Shown: one piece after another, positions 43,651 to 50,553 of the stretch
How the letters are laid out: every line of letters begins with the position of its first letter
Numbering within the stretch: position 1 is the stretch's first letter
From: Bin87 sp965207585
GTDB taxonomy: Bacteria > Chloroflexota > Dehalococcoidia > Lucifugimonadales > UBA3495
Assembly (NCBI GenBank): GCA_965207585.1
Contig: CBDBMT010000003.1
Location: 2,728,001 to 2,792,000, forward strand
Direction: 5' to 3'
Length of the DNA stretch: 64,000 nt
Notes under the pieces: model-generated
Seen by the model: the letters and a program-made list of their open reading frames with translations, nothing else
What the model was told of the DNA's origin: nothing
Databases searched by the model: none
Translations under genes and position numbers: made by a program

Positions 43651-44139
43651 CTATTCGTGGGCGGGATGGTACCAGTGGCTGTCGTAGAACATCAATGGAT
43701 TGGCGTCGTCCTGGCCCCGGCGCATCTCGCGGACTTCGCCGACATAGATGGTATGGTCGCCATAGACGTGGGAGCCGACGATGTCGCAATTGAAGAAGAC
43801 CATGGAGCCGTTGAGCTCGGGCACATTGTGCTCGCCCATGGTGTAGGAATAGTCCGGGTTCCCTTCCCGCTGCTCGGGCCGGCGGGCGAAGTAGCGGCCG
43901 AGCTCTTCCTGCTCTTCGCGCAACACGTTGACGCCGATGCGCTTCTGTTCTTCGACGTAGCCGTAGGTGATGGTGTTGTGGGCCACACATACGAGAAGAG
44001 TCGGCGGATCCAGGCAAACCGAAGTGAATGCGTTGGCGGTCATGGCATGGGGACTGCCCGAAGGGTCGAGGGTGGTGATAACCGTGACCCCAGTCGCAAA
44101 CTTTGACATGGCCTGCCGAAACTCGTCTTGACTAACCAC
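43651..44139 (-). CDS. Flavin reductase-like (DIM6/HpaC family) FMN-binding protein
   Basis: A 162-residue split-barrel flavoprotein. The opening FRQAMSKFATGVTVITTLD...GSPHAMTANAFTSVCLDPPTLLVCVA is the hallmark of the HpaC/NtaB flavin reductases. The C-terminal part has FFNCDIVGSHVYGDHTIYVGEV, where the catalytic-type His and flavin contacts lie. Start is GTG 44139. It should reduce FMN/FAD with NAD(P)H and feed the monooxygenase encoded next. Confidence 0.92.
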   Translation of the reverse strand: MVSQDEFRQAMSKFATGVTVITTLDPSGSPHAMTANAFTSVCLDPPTLLVCVAHNTITYGYVEEQKRIGVNVLREEQEELGRYFARRPEQREGNPDYSYTMGEHNVPELNGSMVFFNCDIVGSHVYGDHTIYVGEVREMRRGQDDANPLMFYDSHWYHPAHE

Positions 44140-44170
44140 TGCGCGTGTACCCCCGGTTAGGTTGGCGATG

Positions 44171-44200
44171 ATTATACCCGCCCAATATCACTAATGCCAG
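44171..44200 (-). promoter_or_regulatory. Promoter for the flavin reductase/monooxygenase pair
   Basis: Minus-strand -35 CTGGCA (44200-44195), 18-bp spacer and -10 TATAAT (44176-44171), about 30 bp before the GTG start at 44139. Confidence 0.55.
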
Positions 44201-44216
44201 ACGGTGGAGCTGGGCG

Positions 44217-45233
44217 CTAGCGATTTGCCGCGAGGAGCTGGGCGTCGGCGACGGCCATCTTTGCGGGCCAGGGTTTGAATGCTCGGGCGATGAGGTCCGG
44301 AGTGGACTGATCGGCGCACGGGTCCAGTTTCAGAACGGTGTCGGGCGGGATATGGCCGGCGAAAGAGTCGGGGTGGGTCAGTTGTGCCAGGAGTTCCAGG
44401 CCGTCGACGACGCGAGGACCGGGGCGGCTCAGGGTGCTGTGGTCGATCAGGTAGACTTCGCCGGAGCGGACGGCGGGCAGGTCGCTCCAGCCGGGCTGGG
44501 CGGCGAGCCAGGGGATTTCTCGGACGCTGCGGGCGAGATCGGAGGAGCACAGGTCGATGTAGAGCTTGTCGGGCAGGGCGGTGACAACCTCTTCCCACGT
44601 TATGCGCTCCGCTGGGCAGCCCGGCGCGAAACGCTCGGGCAAACGGCCACCGGCACGGATCAGCAGGTCGGTCACCCAATGACCGCCGATCACCAGGGGG
44701 TTGACGCCCTCGATGGAGAAGACGGCCGGCCGGAACGCCGCTTGGTCGACTTTGCTGGCCACTACGTGGATGCGCTCTTTCAGCCCAGCCACCAATTGGC
44801 TGGCGCGATCCGGAACGGCGCAGGCATCGCCCACTTTGAGGAAACTGTCGAGGATCTCGTCCAGCGTGCGAGGGTTCAGGTTGAGGACGGTTGGCGGCGC
44901 GGGTATGGGTTCCACGGCGCGCTGGACGGTGTCGGCGTCGATTTCGCAGAAGTAGCACAGGTCCTGGGTGATCACGAGGTCAGGAGCGGCGGCCTCGAGC
45001 CATTCGACGTCAAGGTCGTAGGGGCTTTCGCCGCTGGACAAGATGCGGTGCATCTCCGCCTCGACCTCTTCGCTGGACATAATTGAGGGGTCGATGCGGC
45101 TGCGGCAGACGACGCGGATGTCGGCGGTCTGCGGAGGATAATCGCAGAGATCAGTGACGCCGATGATCTGATCCTCCAACCCCAGGGCGAACAGGATTTC
45201 GGTGCCGCTGGGCAGCAAAGAGCAAATACGCAA
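44217..45233 (-). CDS. Cobalamin/iron-type periplasmic-binding-fold protein (BtuF-like), no signal peptide
   Basis: About 338 residues with the helical-backbone binding-protein fold (PF01497 type). It has RICSLLPSGTEILFALGLEDQIIGVTDLCDYPP, the first-lobe repeat, then PDLVITQDLCYFCEID, PAVFSIEGVNPLVIGGHWVTDLLIRAGG and a second-lobe strand GEVYLIDHSTLSRPGPRVVDGLELLAQL. The start is TTG 45233, preceded by GAGGGGGG; homology begins there, and longer frames only read through a repeat. There is no signal sequence or lipobox, so it may be cytoplasmic or moonlighting; no permease or ATPase gene is adjacent. Confidence 0.82.
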   Translation of the reverse strand: MRICSLLPSGTEILFALGLEDQIIGVTDLCDYPPQTADIRVVCRSRIDPSIMSSEEVEAEMHRILSSGESPYDLDVEWLEAAAPDLVITQDLCYFCEIDADTVQRAVEPIPAPPTVLNLNPRTLDEILDSFLKVGDACAVPDRASQLVAGLKERIHVVASKVDQAAFRPAVFSIEGVNPLVIGGHWVTDLLIRAGGRLPERFAPGCPAERITWEEVVTALPDKLYIDLCSSDLARSVREIPWLAAQPGWSDLPAVRSGEVYLIDHSTLSRPGPRVVDGLELLAQLTHPDSFAGHIPPDTVLKLDPCADQSTPDLIARAFKPWPAKMAVADAQLLAANR

Positions 45234-45252
45234 GGAACCCCCCTCGCCCCAA

Positions 45253-45276
45253 CCCTCTCCGACCCAGAGGAGAGGG
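45253..45276. repeat. CCCTCTCC/GGAGAGGG hairpin in the leader of the binding-protein gene
   Basis: An 8-bp perfect inverted repeat with an 8-base loop, placed about 20 bases upstream of the TTG start at 45233. The spacer 45234-45582 holds this element, a candidate -10 (minus strand TACAAT at 45331-45326) and a REP-like palindrome; I see no gene in it. The hairpin could affect translation or simply be a dispersed repeat. Confidence 0.45.
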
Positions 45277-45476
45277 AGTTTGGGCGCCTCCAACGAAAAG
45301 CCGGGTTTGATACCCCGGCGGCGGCATTGTAGCATATAGCATGTGTGGGGGATAACGAATATCAAGACTCCCGACGGTTCGGACCTCGGGACTCTGCCGT
45401 AACCGCAACCCATAACTTCCGTGAATGAGGTGCCCGGGAGGTTGAGATAAACGACGTTGCGATTAGAGAAGGTTCG

Positions 45477-45504
45477 TGGATTCCGGCTCAAGGCCGGAAT
45501 GACG
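45477..45504. repeat. REP-like palindromic repeat, copy 2
   Basis: TGG then ATTCCGGC-TCAAG-GCCGGAAT then GACG, in the spacer between the divergent binding-protein and MFS genes. Nearly identical to the copy at 46898. Confidence 0.75.
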
Positions 45505-45582
45505 ATTTGATCTGCGGAATGATGATTTGGTCTGCGTAAGATTCATTGAAACTGAGTGGTCGGCAGGGCTCGTAAGGGCACC

Positions 45583-46923
45583 ATGAGCGTCTACGGTTAC
45601 GGGACTTTGCCCGAGTCGGCTACGGGGACGGAAACCTGGGGAAAGTGGTCGCTGGCGCGGCTGAACGCCTACAGTTTCGGGTTGGCCGGGTTCGTGCTGG
45701 CCATGGACACCGCGGTGCTGCCCATCCTGGTGCTGGAGGTCGCGCCGGAAGCGGCGAAGAACACGCTGCTGGGAATGCTGGGACTGGCCGGGATGCTGGC
45801 GGCGGCGATGGTTCAGGTGCCGGTGGGATGGGCGAGCGACCGGACGCGTTCGAGGCTGGGGAGGCGCCTGCCCTACATGCTGTGGGCTTGCGTGTGCATC
45901 CCGGTGGCTCTGATCGCGCTGGCCACACCGCTTACCTACAGCAGCCTGCTGGTGGTGTGGCTGTTCATTCAGATCAACTCGGGGATCGCGTATTCGCCGT
46001 ACCTGGCGAGCATTCGGGAGCTGGTGCCCACCAGCCGGATGGGTGTGGCCGCGTCGATCAAAACGCTGCTGGAGGCGTTGGGCGGAGCCAGCATACTGTG
46101 CGTGGCGGCGCTGTTGGTCGGGCACTACTCGCGGCCCGACAACGCCTGGTGGCTGTGGGTCACGCTTGGGATGTTTGCGGTGACGATACTGGCGACGGCT
46201 GCCATCAGCTCGACGACCATCTACCGTCGGATGCGCGATGCCGGCGGCGCGGCGACGGCGGCGTTCCACCGGGCGGCCATGGCGTTTCCGGAATCGACCA
46301 GCATGGCGCGGCTGCATCCGGACCTGCCCTGGTTCGTGGCGTCGCGGGCGGCGTTCCTGGCGGCGGTGGTGATCTTCACGACCTACGGGCTGTTCTTCCT
46401 GCGGGACAAGGTGCAAGTGGACAACCCGGCGCAGGCGTTAGGGGTTGCGATCATCGGGATTGGCGGGATGCTGGTGCTGACCACCTACCCGTCCGGCTGG
46501 CTATCAGACCGGGTCGGGCGGAAACCGGTGCTGGCGGTGGGCACGGTGGCTGCCTTGATGGCGACGGTCGCGATGATGTGGGTGAGCACGTACCTCTTGG
46601 CGGTGGTTGTGGCCAGCGTGATCGGGGGCGCGGTTGGCATCATCCTGACCACGCACTGGGCGTTGGCAAACGACCTGGGTACCCCGGGCCGGGAGGCGCA
46701 ACACATGGGCGTGGTGAACCTGGGAACGCTGATCGGAGCGGCGGGGGCCAAAGCGATCGGGCCGCTGCCCGACCTGGTGTCGGTGTGGTTCGGGCCGGGG
46801 TTCGGTTACACGGCACTGCTGGGAGCCAGCGCGCTGCTGTTCATCATCGGGGGCTTGCTGCTGGTGCGGGTGCGGGTGGAGCACCCGGCGACCGGTCTGG
46901 ATTCCGGCTCAAGGCCGGAATGA
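45583..46923 (+). CDS. MFS transporter (PucC/GPH-like)
   Basis: About 446 residues from ATG 45583 (MSVYGYGTLPESATGTETWGK), with TAAGGG upstream. Twelve hydrophobic segments are visible. WASDRTRSRLGRRLPYMLWA is the loop 2-3 motif seen in the GPH and BCD/PucC-type carriers, and SDRVGRKPVLAVGTVAALMATVAM is the second-half repeat. The last residues (TGLDSGSRPE) and the stop codon are encoded by a REP-like palindrome. Substrate unknown. Confidence 0.88.
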   Translation: MSVYGYGTLPESATGTETWGKWSLARLNAYSFGLAGFVLAMDTAVLPILVLEVAPEAAKNTLLGMLGLAGMLAAAMVQVPVGWASDRTRSRLGRRLPYMLWACVCIPVALIALATPLTYSSLLVVWLFIQINSGIAYSPYLASIRELVPTSRMGVAASIKTLLEALGGASILCVAALLVGHYSRPDNAWWLWVTLGMFAVTILATAAISSTTIYRRMRDAGGAATAAFHRAAMAFPESTSMARLHPDLPWFVASRAAFLAAVVIFTTYGLFFLRDKVQVDNPAQALGVAIIGIGGMLVLTTYPSGWLSDRVGRKPVLAVGTVAALMATVAMMWVSTYLLAVVVASVIGGAVGIILTTHWALANDLGTPGREAQHMGVVNLGTLIGAAGAKAIGPLPDLVSVWFGPGFGYTALLGASALLFIIGGLLLVRVRVEHPATGLDSGSRPE

Positions 46924-46947
46924 CGAAGATGAGGGCCGGAATGACGA
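46898..46947. repeat. REP-like palindromic repeat, copy 3, overlapping the MFS stop codon
   Basis: TGG then ATTCCGGC-TCAAG-GCCGGAAT then GACG at 46898-46925. A second half-unit (GGGCCGGAATGACGAG) follows at about 46932. The TGA of GGAATGACG is the MFS stop codon. Confidence 0.75.
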
Positions 46948-46960
46948 GCAGGGCGGCGAT

Positions 46961-48244
46961 TCAGGTGGGGCGGCGGCGGTAGGTCTCGCGGACGAAGATC
47001 AGGAGGCCGATGCCGGACGCGGCGAAAACCGCGGCGTCGATCCAGAGGGACCAGGAGAAGCTGCTGACGTCGGCGATGGCGCCCAGGACCAGTGCGCCCA
47101 TGACGGTGCCCACCCCGCCGAAGGTGCGGAGCAGGCCGATGGTGACTCCCTCCAGACCCGGCGGCGCGATGTCGGCGAAGAACACCGTGCCCGCCGGGCT
47201 GCCGAGGCCCTCACCCATGCCCAGCAGCACGCCGGACAAGAGTAGCTGCCACAGGCTGCCCGCCCAGATGAAGGCGGCGATTCCCAGGGTCATCAGGATG
47301 ACTGAGGGGAGAATGGGAGTCTTGCGTCCGAACCGGTCGGAGAGGTAGCCGGACACCAGGGTGGTGAAGAACTGGGGAAAGTGGGTGACGCTGAGCCACA
47401 GGCCCAGGTCTTCGGGACCGAACCCCTTCTGGCGCCCGAAGAGAGGCATGACGCTCATGCGCGCGCCCTGACGGTTGGCGACGATCATCAACGCGAACAT
47501 GCCGACCAGGATGAAGGCGGGGTTGAATATCAGCCGCCATATCGCGCCGCGGCGGCGGGACGGGTCGTTGGCGTCATCTCCCGGCGGGTTTGAGGACACA
47601 GGCGCCGTGGGACGACGGGTCGCTCCGTCGGCAGCGAGTTGCTCGCGCCAGCGGGACTCGGGCAAGGCAACGACGATTACCAGCAGGGAGGCGGCCATCA
47701 GGATCGCCTGGACATAAAGTGGGAAACGCAGACCGAAGAGGCTGGCGAGGTACCCGCCCAGCAGGGGGCCCAGGGTCTGCCCGGCGAGGATGCTGAGTTC
47801 CTGGAGGCTAAGCAGGCGGCCGCGGGTTTCAGGCGTGGCCTCGTCGCGGAGGTAAATGGTGGCGACGGTGAGGAAGATGCTGCCGCCGAAACCGGACACG
47901 AAGCGCCATCCGGTGAGCCAGGCGTAGCTGAATGAGACGGAGACGAGGGCCGCGCCGACCAGGTTGATGGCGGACCCAAGAGCGAGCACGGGGCGGCGTC
48001 CGTAACGCTGGGCAAGGTATCCGGCGGGGACACTGGTGACCAGACGACCCAAGCCGAAAAAGAAGCCGACGGCGATGCCCACCTCGGTGGCGGACACGCC
48101 GTATTCACGTTCCAGGAACAGGGGCAGCACCGGCGAGATGGCGCCCATGCCGAAGCTGTTGAGCGCGACTACGGCGCAGAGGAGGGCCACGCTGTGGTAG
48201 CGGCCGCGACGTCCCAGGGCGGACCGCATGGAGCCGGGGTTCAA
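46961..48244 (-). CDS. MFS transporter (DHA1-like, 12 helices)
   Basis: A 427-residue exporter. It has the sequence GVSATEVGIAVGFFFGLGRLVTSVPAGYLAQRYGRRPVLALG covering helices 1-3 with motif A, and RETYRRRPT at the C-terminus. The longest start is TTG 48244, which overlaps the DUF951 stop as TTGA; an ATG at 48229 is an alternative. It is the third gene of a tightly packed pyrF-DUF951-MFS operon. Substrate unknown. Confidence 0.88.
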   Translation of the reverse strand: MNPGSMRSALGRRGRYHSVALLCAVVALNSFGMGAISPVLPLFLEREYGVSATEVGIAVGFFFGLGRLVTSVPAGYLAQRYGRRPVLALGSAINLVGAALVSVSFSYAWLTGWRFVSGFGGSIFLTVATIYLRDEATPETRGRLLSLQELSILAGQTLGPLLGGYLASLFGLRFPLYVQAILMAASLLVIVVALPESRWREQLAADGATRRPTAPVSSNPPGDDANDPSRRRGAIWRLIFNPAFILVGMFALMIVANRQGARMSVMPLFGRQKGFGPEDLGLWLSVTHFPQFFTTLVSGYLSDRFGRKTPILPSVILMTLGIAAFIWAGSLWQLLLSGVLLGMGEGLGSPAGTVFFADIAPPGLEGVTIGLLRTFGGVGTVMGALVLGAIADVSSFSWSLWIDAAVFAASGIGLLIFVRETYRRRPT

Positions 48245-48462
48245 CTGCTGCGCTGCTCTTCAGTTATCGGAGCCGGGCGTGTGATCTCCCGGATGCGCCT
48301 CAGGATGCGGAAGCGCGGTGTCATGACGTAGTGACCGCAGGTCTGGCAGCGGAGGCCGATGTCACCGCCCACCCGATTGACGAGCCAATGGTAGCCGCCG
48401 CAGGGGTGGGGCTTTTTCAGGCGAACGACGTCGCCGGGTTTGATGTCGGCGACGTCAACCAT
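48241..48462 (-). CDS. DUF951 family small zinc-ribbon-like protein
   Basis: A 73-residue protein matching the DUF951 family: VDVADIKPGDVVRLKKPHPCGG, then RVGGDIGLRCQTCGHYVMTPRFRILRRI. The Cys residues (PHPCGG, CQTCGH) suggest a metal site. The ATG at 48462 shares its A with the pyrF stop (TGATG), and its own stop overlaps the MFS start, so all three are translationally coupled. The function of the family is unknown; members in Firmicutes often lie near replication or translation genes. Confidence 0.9.
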   Translation of the reverse strand: MVDVADIKPGDVVRLKKPHPCGGYHWLVNRVGGDIGLRCQTCGHYVMTPRFRILRRIREITRPAPITEEQRSS

Positions 48463-49301
48463 CACGTCCATCCCAACTCCATGTCGTCGAGGGTGGCGTT
48501 GATCTCGTCCCGGAGCAGGGACGCGGCGTGGCGAGCCGCTGCGGCATAGTCGGCGCCGGAGGAGGCGTAGATTACGGAACGGGATGCATTGATGACGGCC
48601 AAACGCCCGCCGGCGTCCACGCCGCACCGAACGGAGTCGGCCAGGTCGCCGCCCTGGGCACCGATGCCGGGGATGAGGATGGGCAACTCGGGACAGATGC
48701 CGCGGACATCGGCCAACTGCTGCGGAGCGGTGGCGCCGACGACCAGGCCGAGGTTGCCCTGGGACGCGCGCTGCTGGGACCGTCGGGCCAGGCGCAGATA
48801 GACGGGCTGTTCCAGGTTTCCCACGCCGCTGACCGCGAGGTCCTGGATGTCGGCCGCGCCGCGATTGGAGCCGCGACACCAGATGAACGCTCCCTTCTCG
48901 GGATTGGTGAGCCAGGGTTCGACGGTGTCCATACCACCCCAGGGATTGACGGTGGCGGCGTCAAAGCCCCAGACGTCGAACATGGCAGTGGTGTAGGCGG
49001 CAGCGCTGGAGTCGATATCGCCGCGCTTGCAATCGCCGATGATGATGCAATGGGGCGCCGCGTCACGTATGTGCTGGACGGTTTTTTCAAGGGCTTTGAA
49101 GCCGGGAAGGCCCAGCGCCTCGTAGAAGGCCAGGTTGGGCTTGTAAGCGCACACCAGGTCAGCGGTGGCGGACACGATGGCACGGTTGAACTCGGCCGTG
49201 TCGGCGACAGGCAGGCGAGCGGGATCGGGGTCCAGGCCCACGCAGAGCAGGCTTTGTGTGACCTCGCTGGCGGTGCGAAGGAGTTCGATGAAAGTAGGCA
49301 T
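48462..49301 (-). CDS. pyrF: Orotidine 5'-phosphate decarboxylase, type 2
   Basis: A 279-residue type 2 OMP decarboxylase, the last step of UMP synthesis. LLCVGLDPDPARLP, YKPNLAFYEALG and the catalytic loop IIIGDCKRGDI (Asp-x-Lys-x-x-Asp with Cys in place of Ala) are clear. NPWGGMDTVEPWL and CRGSNRGAADIQDL follow, with LIPGIGAQGGD near the end. Length fits the longer type 2 form. A good promoter lies just upstream. Confidence 0.95.
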   Translation of the reverse strand: MPTFIELLRTASEVTQSLLCVGLDPDPARLPVADTAEFNRAIVSATADLVCAYKPNLAFYEALGLPGFKALEKTVQHIRDAAPHCIIIGDCKRGDIDSSAAAYTTAMFDVWGFDAATVNPWGGMDTVEPWLTNPEKGAFIWCRGSNRGAADIQDLAVSGVGNLEQPVYLRLARRSQQRASQGNLGLVVGATAPQQLADVRGICPELPILIPGIGAQGGDLADSVRCGVDAGGRLAVINASRSVIYASSGADYAAAARHAASLLRDEINATLDDMELGWT

Positions 49302-49345
49302 GGGGTACCAATTATTCTCGTGCGGGGAAGAGTTATGAGGCCAGT

Positions 49346-49375
49346 ATTATAGACTTGGGGCGCCGGGACTGTCAC
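49346..49375 (-). promoter_or_regulatory. Promoter of the pyrF-DUF951-MFS operon
   Basis: Minus-strand -35 GTGACA (49375-49370), 18-bp spacer, and -10 TATAAT (49351-49346), giving a leader of about 40 nt before the pyrF ATG. Confidence 0.65.
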
Positions 49376-49398
49376 ATGCGCGCGGAGTTTGGTCTGCC

Positions 49399-49428
49399 TT
49401 GACACTCTGCGATGGGCTTTTCTACACT
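49399..49428 (+). promoter_or_regulatory. Promoter of the DUF3500 gene
   Basis: Plus-strand -35 TTGACA (49399-49404), 18-bp spacer, and -10 TACACT (49423-49428), followed by GCCGG as at the 8020 promoter. It is divergent from and adjacent to the pyrF promoter. Confidence 0.65.
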
Positions 49429-49471
49429 GCCGGAAAGTTGAACGACAGGACTCAGCAGGAGGTCATCCAAG

Positions 49472-50467
49472 ATGACAACTGGCCGATTTACGCATCCGCA
49501 CCTCCACGTCACCGCCGCGATGGTGGACGCCGCCCGCCGCTGGGTGGCCAGCCTGGACACCAACCAGAGGAGCAAGGCGACGTACCACTACATGGACGGC
49601 GAGCGGCTTTTCTGGTATTACCCGCCGCTGAACCGGCACGGGCTGCCCCTGCGTGACATGACCGAGCAGCAGCGGAACTATGCGCTGGAATTGCTGGCCA
49701 CGGGTCTGACCGAGGAGTCCAATCTGCAGGCGCGGTCTATCATCGAGCACGAGCTGGTGTTGGGGCCGCTGGAGGCGGAGTGGGGGCAGGTAACCTGGCC
49801 GCGGGATCCGGAACTGTATTACTGGACGGTATTTGGAGACCCGGGCCGGCATGACCCGTGGGGCTGGCGGGTCGAAGGGCACCATCTGTCGGTGCACTAC
49901 AGCGTGTGGGGCGATCAGGTCATCGCGGTGACCCCGTTCTTCCTGGGCGCGAACCCCGCGGAAGTGCGGAAGGGTCCCAAGGAAGGGCTGCGGATTTTGG
50001 GTCGGAGGGAGGACCTGGCCTTAGAGCTGATTGGTTCGCTGGACGCCGGGCAGCGCGGCAAGGCGGTGATCCACGACAAGGCGCCGTGGGACATCCTGGG
50101 TTACAACAGCAGCAAGCAGGCCATCCATGATGAAGAGGGCCTGGCCGGCCACGAGATGAACGGCACGCAGCGGGAAATCCTGATGGCCCTGATCGGGGAG
50201 TACGTGAACGGCGTTCCGGCGCCGGTGGCGGAGCAGCGGCTTTCGGCGATCCGCGAAACGGGACTGGACGACTACCGGCTGGTGTGGGCCGGCGGGCTGG
50301 ACCGCAGCCGGGACCACTACTACCGGATCCACGGCGGGCAGTTCATCGTGGAGTTCGACAACGTGCAGAACGAGGCGAACCACATCCACTCAGTATGGCG
50401 AGAAGTCGAGAATGACTTCGCCCAGGACGTGCTGCGGGACCACCGGTTGCTGTACCACATATTGTGA
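49472..50467 (+). CDS. DUF3500 family protein
   Basis: A 331-residue protein. The conserved elements are a helical N-terminus, DPWGWRVEGHHLSVHYSVWGDQVIAVTPFFLGANPAEV and a C-terminal half with YRLVWAGG...HYYRIHGGQFIVEFDNVQNEANHIHSVWRE. These match the DUF3500 family, whose members carry many His, Asp and Glu residues likely to bind metal. No signal peptide is visible here. Own promoter and a strong terminator indicate a single-gene transcript. Function unknown. Confidence 0.88.
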   Translation: MTTGRFTHPHLHVTAAMVDAARRWVASLDTNQRSKATYHYMDGERLFWYYPPLNRHGLPLRDMTEQQRNYALELLATGLTEESNLQARSIIEHELVLGPLEAEWGQVTWPRDPELYYWTVFGDPGRHDPWGWRVEGHHLSVHYSVWGDQVIAVTPFFLGANPAEVRKGPKEGLRILGRREDLALELIGSLDAGQRGKAVIHDKAPWDILGYNSSKQAIHDEEGLAGHEMNGTQREILMALIGEYVNGVPAPVAEQRLSAIRETGLDDYRLVWAGGLDRSRDHYYRIHGGQFIVEFDNVQNEANHIHSVWREVENDFAQDVLRDHRLLYHIL

Positions 50468-50494
50468 CGACCACCGGATGTAACTGAAAAGTTA

Positions 50495-50515
50495 GGGGCC
50501 GCGCCACGCGGCCCC
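50495..50515. terminator. Bidirectional terminator between DUF3500 and lepA
   Basis: GGGGCCGCG-CCA-CGCGGCCCC, 9 perfect pairs with a 3-base loop. Followed by GTTTCC on the plus strand and by TAACTTTTC on the minus strand, so it probably works for the convergent lepA transcript as well. Confidence 0.8.
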
Positions 50516-50553
50516 GTTTCCATGTCGGCGTCGGTGTTGCCAGTGTGCGCCCA

